Positions 1 through 5,428 of a stretch of 11,181 nt of DNA are shown piece after piece; position 1 is the first letter of the stretch, and every line of letters starts with the position of its first letter. The stretch comes from Propionibacteriaceae bacterium. GTDB lineage: Bacteria; Actinomycetota; Actinomycetes; Propionibacteriales; Propionibacteriaceae. The stretch spans positions 1-11,181 of the forward strand of contig JAGQUI010000051.1 of the NCBI GenBank assembly GCA_020438595.1, in the 5' to 3' direction. A program made the translations under genes and the position numbers. The notes under the pieces were generated by a model. The model saw only the letters and a list, made by a program, of their open reading frames with translations. It was not told the origin of the DNA and did no database searches.

Positions 1-908
1 GCGTCCGCGAGTACGCGGCCGAGGTCGGCAAGCTCGCCACCGAGCCGCTGCTGGCCCGCTCCTACAACCGGCTGGACGTGTCGCACCTGAAGCAGTCGGT
101 GCAGGAGAAGACCCTGCGCGAGGAGATCAAGCGTGCGGCGAAGACCGCCCGCAAACGCACCAGCGACCGGGTGCTGCCCAAGCTGACCGCGGAGGTGGAA
201 GGGCGCCGGACGATCGTGCTGGAGCCGCCGATCACCACGGCGGTAGAACCGGGGGAGGCCGATGCCGTCGCCGCGGGGCTCGACGACTACCTCGGCACGC
301 TCGCCCCGCACTGGCGGCGGGTGGTCGGCGGCTACACCGTCGAGGACGTGGCGCACCGCGTGGTCGGCGTCGGCTCGGTCGGGCTGCGCGCGTACGTGGT
401 GCTGTTGATCGGCTCGAGCGCGGACGACGTGCTGTTCCTGCAGCTCAAGCAGGCGCGGCGCTCGGTGCTGGCGCGGTTCGTCCACGGCGACGAGGCCTGG
501 CACCGCCACCAGGGACAGCGGGTCGTGGAGTACCAGCAGGCACTGCAGACGGTGAGCGACCCGCTGCTGGGCTGGACCACGATCGACGGCCGCGAGTACT
601 ACGTCCGCCAGTTCCGGAACATGAAGGGGACGGTGCCGCTGAACGCGATCCGCGAACACGCACTGAGCGACTACGCGGGGATCGTCGGACGGCTGCTGGC
701 GAAGGGCCATGCGCGCACGTCCGGGGCGTCCATGATCGCGGGCTACCTCGGCGACGGGGAGGCGGCCGGCGAGGCGTTCGCCCGGTTCGCCCGCCTCTAC
801 GCCGACCAGACCGAGGCCGACTGGTCAGCCCTGGTCGCCGCCGCGAAGTCGGGCAAGCTCCCGCTCGCCGACGACGCCCACATGGGCTCGGCCTTCCGTC
901 CCGGCTGA
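1..908 (+). CDS. DUF2252 family protein, 5' end outside the window
   Basis: The reading frame is open to the left edge (first full codon at base 3), giving about 301 residues of a longer protein. A GTG at 78 is in frame, but the codons before it read VREYAAEVGKLATEPLLARS and continue the family pattern, so it is not the start. DUF2252 hallmarks are visible: VVGVGSVGLRAYVVLL, LFLQLKQARRSVL, the GQRVVEYQQALQ stretch, DPLLGWT, and YYVRQFRNMKG followed by a C-terminal YADQTEADW. DUF2252 proteins are soluble and distantly resemble aminoglycoside/protein kinase-like folds; no reaction is established as far as I know. The last 84 bases overlap, tail to tail, the end of the minus-strand membrane protein gene. 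It is probably a chromosomal neighbour unrelated to the bacteriocin-like cluster. Family call firm, function unknown. Confidence 0.85.
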   Translation, partial: VREYAAEVGKLATEPLLARSYNRLDVSHLKQSVQEKTLREEIKRAAKTARKRTSDRVLPKLTAEVEGRRTIVLEPPITTAVEPGEADAVAAGLDDYLGTLAPHWRRVVGGYTVEDVAHRVVGVGSVGLRAYVVLLIGSSADDVLFLQLKQARRSVLARFVHGDEAWHRHQGQRVVEYQQALQTVSDPLLGWTTIDGREYYVRQFRNMKGTVPLNAIREHALSDYAGIVGRLLAKGHARTSGASMIAGYLGDGEAAGEAFARFARLYADQTEADWSALVAAAKSGKLPLADDAHMGSAFRPG

Positions 909-2252
909 CCCGACGGGTTCCGGCGCCCGGAAGCTCGTGCGGTCGGCCCTGGCGCGCGGCCCGGGGGCGATGCCGAACCCGGCACCACGCCGCGACCACA
1001 GGACGCCGGGACGGACGTAGGTGGAGACCACGTCCACGCCGTAGAGCACCAGCAGCACGGCGCTGTAGCCGACGACCGACCCGAGCGGCCAGCCGAAGTG
1101 CGCCACGAGGAGGAACAACACGACCACGGAGTACTTCAGCACCGAGCGAAGCACCCGCGACAGCGTCGAGTCCCGGTACGGCAGCGGCGCGTCCAGCACC
1201 AGGCCCGTGACGACGACGAGCACCATCACGGGCACCTGCTCCGCCCGGAACCCGCCGGTGACGAGCAGCAGCCCCGCGCCGACGACCAGCTTGACCGGCA
1301 CGTCGACCGCGAGCGTGAGCAGCTTGCGGTGCCGCAGGTACCACCGGTCCTCGGGCAGCACCGATTCCCGGAACAGGTTGTCCTCGCGGACCAGCCGGTA
1401 CGCCTTGTCCTTGCGGGCGAGGAACAGGTTGTCGTGGCACACCGCCAGCAGCACCAGCGGCGCGATGAAGTCCTTCGGCGCGTCGAACGCGAGCAGCGCG
1501 AACAGGGCCACCCCCATGACGAGGTTCTGCACCGCCAGCCCGCGGAACAGCAGCAGGTCCTTGAACAGGTGCGGCGAGATGCGCAGCACCCACGCGAAGT
1601 ACCGCCGTCCGGAGTAGGACGACAGGCCGTTGCCCCGCAGCCGGCGCGCGGCCGCGTCCACGGCCATCACGTGGAGGGTCGTCGCTGCGGCCAGCACGAC
1701 GGGCAGGAGCGGCACCAGGTCGGCGGGCAGGACGACACCGGCCAGGTGCAGGCCCGCGGCCAGCGGCACCGGCAGGAACAGGCCCAGCAGGTACGTGGTC
1801 CGCGCCCGCGACGAGATCCGGAAGGCGAGGTGGACGTGGCTGGTCAGCAGGACGAGGGCGGCCAGGTAGAGCTCGACCAGCAGCACCGCGAGCCACCCCT
1901 TGCCCGCCACGACCAGCACGACCGTCGGGATCGCCAGCGCGAGGCCGTTCGCCACGTACAGGTCGCGGCTCACGTAGTGCGCGATGTAGGCCAGACGGTA
2001 GGCGGGCGTCACGTCGCGGAAGCCCAGCCGGCGCAGGTCCCGGAAGTCGAAGAACACGTCGTTCTCGGTCATCCCGACCGCCTGGACGAAGAACAGGTAG
2101 AACGCGACCACCAGGAACGTCCATGGGACGCTCAGGCTGACCCCCATGCCCAGCCCGACACCGACGGTCACCCCGATGCCCACCTCCCTGAGCAGCCGGC
2201 GCGGGGTTCGCCGGGCGGTCAGCCGCGCCAGGGCGATCGGGAAGGTCAGCAC
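825..2252 (-). CDS. Large polytopic membrane protein of the bacteriocin-like operon (CirB/As-48B-type or ABC permease)
   Basis: This is a 475-residue protein with roughly 10-12 predicted membrane segments, in pairs from about residue 23 to 415. A charged central loop (DNLFLARKDKAYRLVREDN and onward to YLRHRK) is presumably cytoplasmic. The GTG start at 2252 lies inside the end of the ATPase gene (7-base overlap, GTGCTGA), which argues for translational coupling, and a GGGGGAAGG stretch lies upstream. It is the last gene of the minus operon. Circular-bacteriocin clusters carry one large multi-spanning protein of about this size that is needed for production, and its position beside a lone ATPase also fits a permease; both ideas are inference. 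The last ~65 residues are Arg/Gly/Pro-rich, beyond the final membrane segment, and partly antisense to the DUF2252 gene, so the natural C-terminus may be poorly conserved. Confidence 0.7.
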   Translation of the reverse strand: MLTFPIALARLTARRTPRRLLREVGIGVTVGVGLGMGVSLSVPWTFLVVAFYLFFVQAVGMTENDVFFDFRDLRRLGFRDVTPAYRLAYIAHYVSRDLYVANGLALAIPTVVLVVAGKGWLAVLLVELYLAALVLLTSHVHLAFRISSRARTTYLLGLFLPVPLAAGLHLAGVVLPADLVPLLPVVLAAATTLHVMAVDAAARRLRGNGLSSYSGRRYFAWVLRISPHLFKDLLLFRGLAVQNLVMGVALFALLAFDAPKDFIAPLVLLAVCHDNLFLARKDKAYRLVREDNLFRESVLPEDRWYLRHRKLLTLAVDVPVKLVVGAGLLLVTGGFRAEQVPVMVLVVVTGLVLDAPLPYRDSTLSRVLRSVLKYSVVVLFLLVAHFGWPLGSVVGYSAVLLVLYGVDVVSTYVRPGVLWSRRGAGFGIAPGPRARADRTSFRAPEPVGSAGTEGRAHVGVVGERELARLRGGDQG

Positions 2253-2827
2253 CGCGTCACGAGCCTTCCCCCGTCCACCTGGTACACCTCGTCGACGCAG
2301 CGCTCCAGGTGGTCCTCGTCGTGGCTGACCACCACGAGGCCGCGCGCGGAGGCGCGCAGGACCCCGATCAGTGCCTCGTTCGAGTCGCGGTCGATGGACT
2401 CGAACGGCTCGTCGATCAGCAGCACGTCGGTGGTGGACAGCAGGCCGAGCAGGAGCGATACCTTCTTCGTCACGCCCTTGGAGAGTTCGCCGAGCGGCGT
2501 CCTCTGGTAATCGGTGAGGTTGAGGTCGTCGACGAGGCGCGGGGCGGCCGCGAGGTCGAACGACGCCAGCGGCGAGACCAGCGCGAACAGGTCCGTGAGC
2601 TGGAAGCTGGCGTACTTGCGCAGTTCGAAATCGACCAGGTACGTCGACCCGTCCACCTGCACGGAGCCGGCCTGGGGCACCAGTTGCTGGTCGAGCAGCC
2701 GCAGCAGCGTGGTCTTGCCCACGCCGTTCTTGCCGACGACCCCGATCTTGCGGGTGGGGATCTCGGCGCTGAAGTCGGTGAAGATGTGGTCCCGGTAGCG
2801 GAACGACATGCGCTCAAAGGTGAACAA
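2246..2827 (-). CDS. Small ABC transporter ATPase of the bacteriocin-like operon
   Basis: A 193-residue nucleotide-binding protein from the chosen TTG start. It shows Walker A GKNGVGKT (~32-39), a divergent signature LSKGV (~115-119, usually LSGGQ), Walker B VLLIDEPFESID (~135 on) and an H-loop in VVSHDED (His ~169). No clear Q-loop Gln is seen; VDFE sits roughly where it is expected. It should energise a membrane partner, most likely the 475-aa protein encoded immediately downstream (7-base overlap). Circularin A and AS-48 clusters carry a similarly small ATPase next to the SpoIIM-like gene. Start choice: TTG at 2827 has AAGGAGGAG just before it and keeps the first strand (FTFERMSFRYRD). A GTG at 2851 is in frame without a good ribosome site, and an ATG at 2809 would cut into the fold. 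The gene overlaps the end of the SpoIIM-like gene. Confidence 0.85.
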   Translation of the reverse strand: MFTFERMSFRYRDHIFTDFSAEIPTRKIGVVGKNGVGKTTLLRLLDQQLVPQAGSVQVDGSTYLVDFELRKYASFQLTDLFALVSPLASFDLAAAPRLVDDLNLTDYQRTPLGELSKGVTKKVSLLLGLLSTTDVLLIDEPFESIDRDSNEALIGVLRASARGLVVVSHDEDHLERCVDEVYQVDGGRLVTRC

Positions 2828-3371
2828 CGGCTCCTCCTTCCAGAAGCGCACCGACGACGGTGCAGGCGAGCACGAGGACGTACAGCCGCGCCGCGAACCC
2901 GAGCCGGCGGAGCAGCCCCCGGGTGTCCCGGACCTCGCTGTTCGCGTAGTCCCGGATCGCGAAGAGCGCGAGGTAGCTGATCGCGACGGCCGCGCCGAGC
3001 GCGACGACCTCGAAGACGGTGTGCCGGTAGAGCAGGTTCACCTGGGCGTCCAGCGGGAGTTCCTGGACGGTGAAGGCCAGCCTCCCGAGGGAGAGGAACT
3101 GCACGACCACCATCAGGATGTTCACGACCGGCAGCACCGAGACGAGCGCGAAGAACGCCAGGTTGTTCCCGAGGATGAACCAGGTCTCGCCCGCGCTGGA
3201 GGCGATCTCGATCGGCGCGGACGCACCGGCGTCCCGGAACAAGGTCCGTGCCAGCACGTCCTGCGCGATGAAGCCCGCGATCGACGCGAGCGCCGCCAGC
3301 GCGACGTAGCCCCGGCCGATCTCGGCCAGGTCGCGGGTCCGCATCCGGGGGGACGGCAGCGGCATGGTCAT
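2814..3371 (-). CDS. SpoIIM/DUF95-like membrane protein, putative circular-bacteriocin maturation factor
   Basis: A 185-residue protein with four hydrophobic regions (about residues 21-38, 65-95, 116-139 and 158-178). Features of the SpoIIM (formerly DUF95) family are recognisable: FILGNNLAF after the first segment, an internal LGRLAF, then YRHTVFEVVALGAA (the family's Pro/His-Gly-x-x-Glu-like stretch; His117, Glu121), and a last helix ending ALLEGG with Glu178. SpoIIM-like proteins of this size are a hallmark of circular bacteriocin clusters (for example circularin A CirC), where they are required for production; their exact role in cleavage and head-to-tail ligation is unproven. The ATG start overlaps the stop of the preceding 163-aa gene by four bases (ATGA), and its end overlaps the ATPase gene. 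The family assignment is by eye, without a profile search. Confidence 0.72.
   Translation of the reverse strand: MTMPLPSPRMRTRDLAEIGRGYVALAALASIAGFIAQDVLARTLFRDAGASAPIEIASSAGETWFILGNNLAFFALVSVLPVVNILMVVVQFLSLGRLAFTVQELPLDAQVNLLYRHTVFEVVALGAAVAISYLALFAIRDYANSEVRDTRGLLRRLGFAARLYVLVLACTVVGALLEGGAVVHL
2831..2840 (-). promoter_or_regulatory. Strong ribosome-binding site that favours the TTG start of the ABC ATPase
   Basis: On the minus strand this reads GAAGGAGGAG, followed by CCG and then TTG at 2827. It is the best Shine-Dalgarno match in the operon and lies inside the 3' end of the SpoIIM-like gene. It is the reason for preferring TTG 2827 over GTG 2851. A strong site with a weak start codon fits coupled translation at set stoichiometry, which is inference. 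Confidence 0.55.
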
Positions 3372-3859
3372 GCGGGGCTCGTTCCGGCGCTCACCGACAG
3401 CAGCACGGTGTCGGCGATGATGTACAGGTAGGCGGGCAGGAAGGCCAGCACCTTCCGGGGCAGGGTGCCGGCCGCGCAGGAACGGGTCAGGGCGACCGCG
3501 ACGGCGAGCGGGGCGAGGAAGGCGACCACCCCCAGGCTCGAGCCGGTGAAGTGGAGGACCAGCAGGGTCGCCGCGCGGGCGAAGAACGCAAGCACGAGAA
3601 CCAGCAGGGTGCGATCACGGACGGCCCCCGGATCGAATCCCTGCGGGATGGCCAGGCGGTGGGTGAACCGCGCCAGGAGCCCGACCAGCCAGATGGTCAG
3701 CACCGTCGGCACGGCGTAGAAGAGCAGCAGCAGCCCGATCACCACGAACTGCGATCCGCCCTCGAACAGCTCGACCATCGTGGGATCGGCTCCGAGGTAG
3801 CCGATCCAGGTGATCAGCACCAGGTACACGCCGACCAGCGCGAGCAGTGCCTTTCTCAT
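3368..3859 (-). CDS. Small multi-spanning membrane protein, possible bacteriocin accessory or immunity protein
   Basis: A 163-residue, strongly hydrophobic protein with about five predicted membrane segments (roughly 4-22, 37-64, 83-103, 108-124 and 138-157) and short basic loops. The ATG at 3859 was chosen because GGAAGG lies six bases upstream; the frame extends 12 codons further but without a ribosome site. It is the first gene after the peptide gene and its structured spacer, and its stop overlaps the next start (ATGA), so it is translated with the SpoIIM-like protein. Circular bacteriocin clusters often hold a small uncharacterised membrane protein in this place (such as CclD in carnocyclin A), and some confer immunity or aid secretion. 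No family motif is recognised, so the function is inferred from context alone. Confidence 0.65.
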   Translation of the reverse strand: MRKALLALVGVYLVLITWIGYLGADPTMVELFEGGSQFVVIGLLLLFYAVPTVLTIWLVGLLARFTHRLAIPQGFDPGAVRDRTLLVLVLAFFARAATLLVLHFTGSSLGVVAFLAPLAVAVALTRSCAAGTLPRKVLAFLPAYLYIIADTVLLSVSAGTSPA

Positions 3860-3885
3860 CTCCCGCCTTCCGGGTAGGGGGTGGA

Positions 3886-3906
3886 TTCCCCGCACCTCGC
3901 GGGGAA
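3886..3906 (-). promoter_or_regulatory. Perfect hairpin just upstream of the 163-aa membrane protein gene
   Basis: Arms TTCCCCGC (3886-3893) and GCGGGGAA (3899-3906) pair perfectly over 8 bp with a 5-base loop. On the minus-strand transcript the hairpin ends about 15 bases before the GGAAGG ribosome site of the downstream gene. That place fits a translational control element, an RNA processing site or a boundary that stabilises the downstream mRNA. No T-run follows, so it is not an obvious terminator. Confidence 0.45.
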
Positions 3907-3916
3907 GAATGGTTCC

Positions 3917-3985
3917 GGACAGGGCAGCTGCCTGGGGGCGTGCCCGAAGCGATGTGTCCGCCCGTGTCGGGCAGCGGCCCTGTCC
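3917..3985 (-). promoter_or_regulatory. Nested stem-loop in the spacer after the peptide gene
   Basis: An outer 9-bp perfect stem (GGACAGGGC 3917-3925 with GCCCTGTCC 3977-3985) encloses an inner 7-bp stem (TGCCCGA 3941-3947 with TCGGGCA 3967-3973). An alternative pairing, GCTGC 3927-3931 with GCAGC 3971-3975, competes with the inner stem. The mutually exclusive inner pairings recall an attenuator, but no ligand or leader peptide is evident. It lies entirely in non-coding sequence of the minus operon. Confidence 0.4.
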
Positions 3986-3987
3986 AG

Positions 3988-4022
3988 ACCGGGTCGTGGT
4001 GCTGCTTTCACTACGACCCGGT
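3988..4022 (-). terminator. Long hairpin directly after the bacteriocin precursor, likely partial terminator or mRNA stabiliser
   Basis: The arms ACCGGGTCGTGGTG (3988-4001) and CACTACGACCCGGT (4009-4022) form a 14-bp stem with one mismatch around a 7-base loop. It starts five bases after the peptide stop codon at 4028. On the minus-strand transcript no U-run follows (the sequence continues CTGGACAGGG), so full intrinsic termination is doubtful. A stem-loop here typically lets the small precursor be made in excess over the downstream membrane machinery, through partial termination or 3'-end protection; that role is inferred. Confidence 0.55.
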
Positions 4023-4027
4023 TTGTG

Positions 4028-4270
4028 TCACAACCAGCCGGTGGCCAGTCCGATGATGAAGCCGAGCGGCCCCGCGATGGCGCCGTTGGCGCCGATCAGG
4101 GCCGCGATGTAGGAGGCCGCCGCGGTGGCGCCCACCTGCACGACCCGGGTGACCATCTGCTTCGCGAGCGTCTGCCCGATCTTGCTCGCGAGCCACGCGA
4201 TCACCGCGTTGGTGCCCATGCTCTTGAGCTTGCTTTCGATCCACTTGCCAACCAGGTATCCAGCCTGCAT
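4028..4270 (-). CDS. Putative circular (saposin-like) bacteriocin precursor peptide
   Basis: An 80-residue peptide with start ATG at 4270 and GAAAGG about nine bases upstream. It is rich in Ala, Gly, Ile and Val, has no Cys or Pro-rich region, and is cationic: Lys9, 14, 16, 30, 37 and Arg42 against Glu12. Four helical stretches are likely: about 5-18 (YLVGKWIESKLKSM), 20-38 (includes NAVIAWLASKIG), 39-60, and 61-78 ending in GLATGWL. Size, charge and compact helices fit class I circular bacteriocins (58-78 residues mature, saposin-like fold), which join a hydrophobic first and last residue after removal of a leader as short as two residues. A very short N-terminal leader is therefore plausible, with Leu80 or Trp79 at the junction. 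NAVIAW resembles the AVIAW end of AS-48, but may be chance. It heads the operon of SpoIIM-like protein, ABC ATPase and membrane proteins. The alternative is a leaderless linear saposin-like bacteriocin. Confidence 0.75.
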   Translation of the reverse strand: MQAGYLVGKWIESKLKSMGTNAVIAWLASKIGQTLAKQMVTRVVQVGATAAASYIAALIGANGAIAGPLGFIIGLATGWL

Positions 4271-4302
4271 GTTCCTGCACCTTTCGATAGTGCTTCGGGC
4301 AA

Positions 4303-4314
4303 TCCGGCGCCGGA
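4303..4314. repeat. 12-bp perfect palindrome in the 5' leader of the peptide gene
   Basis: The sequence TCCGGCGCCGGA is its own reverse complement and lies 33-44 bases upstream of the peptide ATG. It could be an operator or a leader hairpin. In DNA this GC-rich, short GC palindromes also arise by chance. Confidence 0.3.
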
Positions 4315-4318
4315 GCGT

Positions 4319-4363
4319 CTGCCCCGGCGCACGCCACACAATCAGGTGCGCGGGCCGGGGCAG
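4319..4363. repeat. 10-bp inverted repeat with a 25-base spacer upstream of the peptide gene
   Basis: CTGCCCCGGC (4319-4328) and GCCGGGGCAG (4354-4363) are perfect reverse complements. The element sits 50-93 bases upstream of the peptide start, between the possible -35 at 4381-4386 and the start codon. It could form a stem in the leader RNA or bind a dimeric regulator; the two are not distinguishable by eye. Confidence 0.35.
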
Positions 4364-4473
4364 TAGCCAACCGCGCCAGCCGTCAACCACCGGCGACCCA
4401 CTCGTCAACTTCGGGGGACTCGGCGAACAACCCTCGGGTACTCGATGGCCCCGAACCCCGGCATCCGGCCGGG

Positions 4474-4488
4474 CGAACACTACGTTCG
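4474..4488. repeat. CGAAC-N5-GTTCG inverted repeat, possible operator
   Basis: The arms CGAAC (4474-4478) and GTTCG (4484-4488) are perfect complements around ACTAC, about 104 bases before the plus-operon start codon. It resembles the actinobacterial LexA box core (CGAAC-N4-GTTCG) but has one extra spacer base and lacks the flanking T/A, so a LexA site is not claimed. Confidence 0.25.
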
Positions 4489-4591
4489 TCGATACGGGGG
4501 CCCGACCCACCCGAGTTCCGTCCCGGCACACCAGACGAATCACAGCCCCCAGCGATTCAGCCGGACGGACATCCGCAGACAGGGGAAACCC

Positions 4592-4930
4592 ATGAGCTAC
4601 GACGCCGTCGCCCAGGCACTCGACGGGCACGTGTCCACCGGTGACTCGGTGTTCTCACTCCAGCGCACGAAGAAGCGCCCCTTCTGGCAGCAGTTCCTGG
4701 ACGTCGTCCTCAGCGGAGGCGCCCTGGGCGACCTCAAGGACCTCACCGAGAACGTCCAGACGCCCTGGTTCCTGATCGGCTCGAGCACCGCCGGCACGAT
4801 CGTCCGCGTCGCGGACGGGCACGTCGTCGAGGAGATCGCGGTCTCGCCGTGGAACGCAGCCTGGAAGGACGGCTTCCGACGCGTCGTCGTCGCCGGCCAC
4901 GAGTACCGGAAGGTGGCCCGGGTCGCCTGA
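4592..4930 (+). CDS. 112-aa soluble hypothetical protein heading the plus operon
   Basis: A 112-residue protein with no signal peptide or membrane segment. ATG 4592 was chosen because AGGGGA lies about five bases before it and the upstream in-frame codons (back to 4445) look non-coding. It has a basic patch with aromatics (QRTKKRPFWQQF, residues 24-35), a Gly-rich turn (SGGALGDL) and a later beta-like part (TIVRVADGHVVEEIAVSPW then RRVVVAGHEYRKVARV), suggesting a small mixed alpha/beta or PH-like fold. No family is recognised. As first gene of an operon that also encodes a lipoprotein, a MacA-like adaptor and a MacB-like transporter, it may be a regulator, chaperone or intracellular partner of the peptide system. 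The next gene follows after 15 bases. Confidence 0.65.
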   Translation: MSYDAVAQALDGHVSTGDSVFSLQRTKKRPFWQQFLDVVLSGGALGDLKDLTENVQTPWFLIGSSTAGTIVRVADGHVVEEIAVSPWNAAWKDGFRRVVVAGHEYRKVARVA

Positions 4931-4945
4931 TCCGGCCAGACTGAC

Positions 4946-5428
4946 ATGCGCGCCTCGACGATGCTCCGACTGACCGCCCTCCTGACCGGGCTGGCGCTGG
5001 CGACCGCCGGTTGCGGCTCGTCCGGCTCCGCCGGCACGGTCCCCGCCGCGGACGGCACCCTGCTCGCACTGATCAACCGCGTCGACGCACCGGCGTTCCT
5101 GAGCGACCACCCCGGCCTGTTCGTGGCCACGACCACAGAGCCCGGCATGGAGTCGATCTCGCTGACCAGCTACGACCCGGCCCAGCCACCACCCGCGAAG
5201 CAGGAAGTGGTCGGGTTCGGCCACCTGAGCGCCGACGCGGCCCGGCTCGACGCGCGGGTCTACTCGATCTTCGTCCTCGACGGGAAGCGCTTCTACGCGG
5301 CCGAGTTCGACGAGGACTCGCGCCGGCGGATCGCCGAGGAGGGCGAATGGTTCCTGGGCACCGACCGCGACGCCTACGCGGCGGACAGGCTGGCCGCCAT
5401 CGACGCGCTGCTCGCCACGGCGAAATGA
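4946..5428 (+). CDS. Small lipoprotein of unknown function, possible immunity or accessory factor
   Basis: A 160-residue protein with a type II signal peptide: basic start (MRASTMLR), hydrophobic core to about residue 19 and a lipobox-like ATAGC with Cys23 as the lipidated residue (the -3 position is Thr rather than the usual Leu). The mature part after a Gly/Ser linker is acidic and soluble, with an FVLDGKRFYAAEFDED strand-rich segment and an acidic helical C-terminus (DAYAADRLAAIDALL). It should be anchored on the outer face of the cytoplasmic membrane. Its stop overlaps the ATG of the MacA-like gene by four bases (ATGA), so the two are co-translated. No family is recognised. Lipoproteins beside peptide-antibiotic exporters sometimes give self-immunity, which is offered here as inference only. 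A second ATG at 4961 is possible, though it would shorten the basic n-region. Confidence 0.7.
   Translation: MRASTMLRLTALLTGLALATAGCGSSGSAGTVPAADGTLLALINRVDAPAFLSDHPGLFVATTTEPGMESISLTSYDPAQPPPAKQEVVGFGHLSADAARLDARVYSIFVLDGKRFYAAEFDEDSRRRIAEEGEWFLGTDRDAYAADRLAAIDALLATAK

Larger units (their letters stand above)
4271..4591. promoter_or_regulatory. Divergent promoter region between the two bacteriocin-like operons
   Basis: A 321-base stretch with no convincing gene separates the peptide gene (minus) from the 112-aa gene (plus), so both operons must be transcribed outward from here. On the minus strand a TTGACG at 4386-4381 could be a -35 element for the peptide operon, but no good TAnnnT -10 lies 16-18 bases beyond, so it is weak. 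Several inverted repeats (4303-4314, 4319-4363, 4474-4488) lie here and are listed separately. The plus gene is preceded by AGGGGA at 4581-4586. No regulator gene is encoded in the window, so control is probably by a distant factor. Confidence 0.5.

Noticed and set aside
445..2124. Long minus-strand ORF of 559 codons overlapping the membrane protein gene
   Set aside because: Its product is an Arg/Pro/Gly/Ala-rich low-complexity chain typical of an out-of-frame shadow in high-GC DNA, while the overlapping frame encodes a coherent polytopic membrane protein in the operon.
1098..2510. Plus-strand ORF of 470 codons antisense to the membrane protein and ATPase
   Set aside because: Its composition is dominated by Gln, His, Arg and Glu, with no domain and no ribosome site; it is the complement of real genes.
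2814..3371. A true sporulation gene (spoIIM)
   Set aside because: Family resemblance is to bacteriocin-associated SpoIIM/DUF95 proteins; the setting has no sporulation genes, and high-GC actinobacteria do not make endospores.
4011..4370. Other small ORFs around the peptide gene as an immunity peptide
   Set aside because: The frames give Arg/His/Gly-rich hydrophilic products antisense or out of frame to the peptide gene, without membrane segments or ribosome sites.
4474..4488. LexA/SOS box
   Set aside because: The spacer is five rather than four bases and the flanking bases do not match, so it is recorded only as an inverted repeat.
4028..4630. Long N-terminal extension of the peptide gene (200 codons)
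   Set aside because: The upstream codons look non-coding and cross the divergent promoter region into the plus gene; the ATG at 4270 has a good ribosome site and gives a peptide of the expected size.
5011..5424. N-terminal extension of the MacA-like gene upstream of 5425
   Set aside because: It overlaps the lipoprotein gene out of frame and would bury the lipoprotein signal sequence; the ATGA overlap at 5425 fits the operon.
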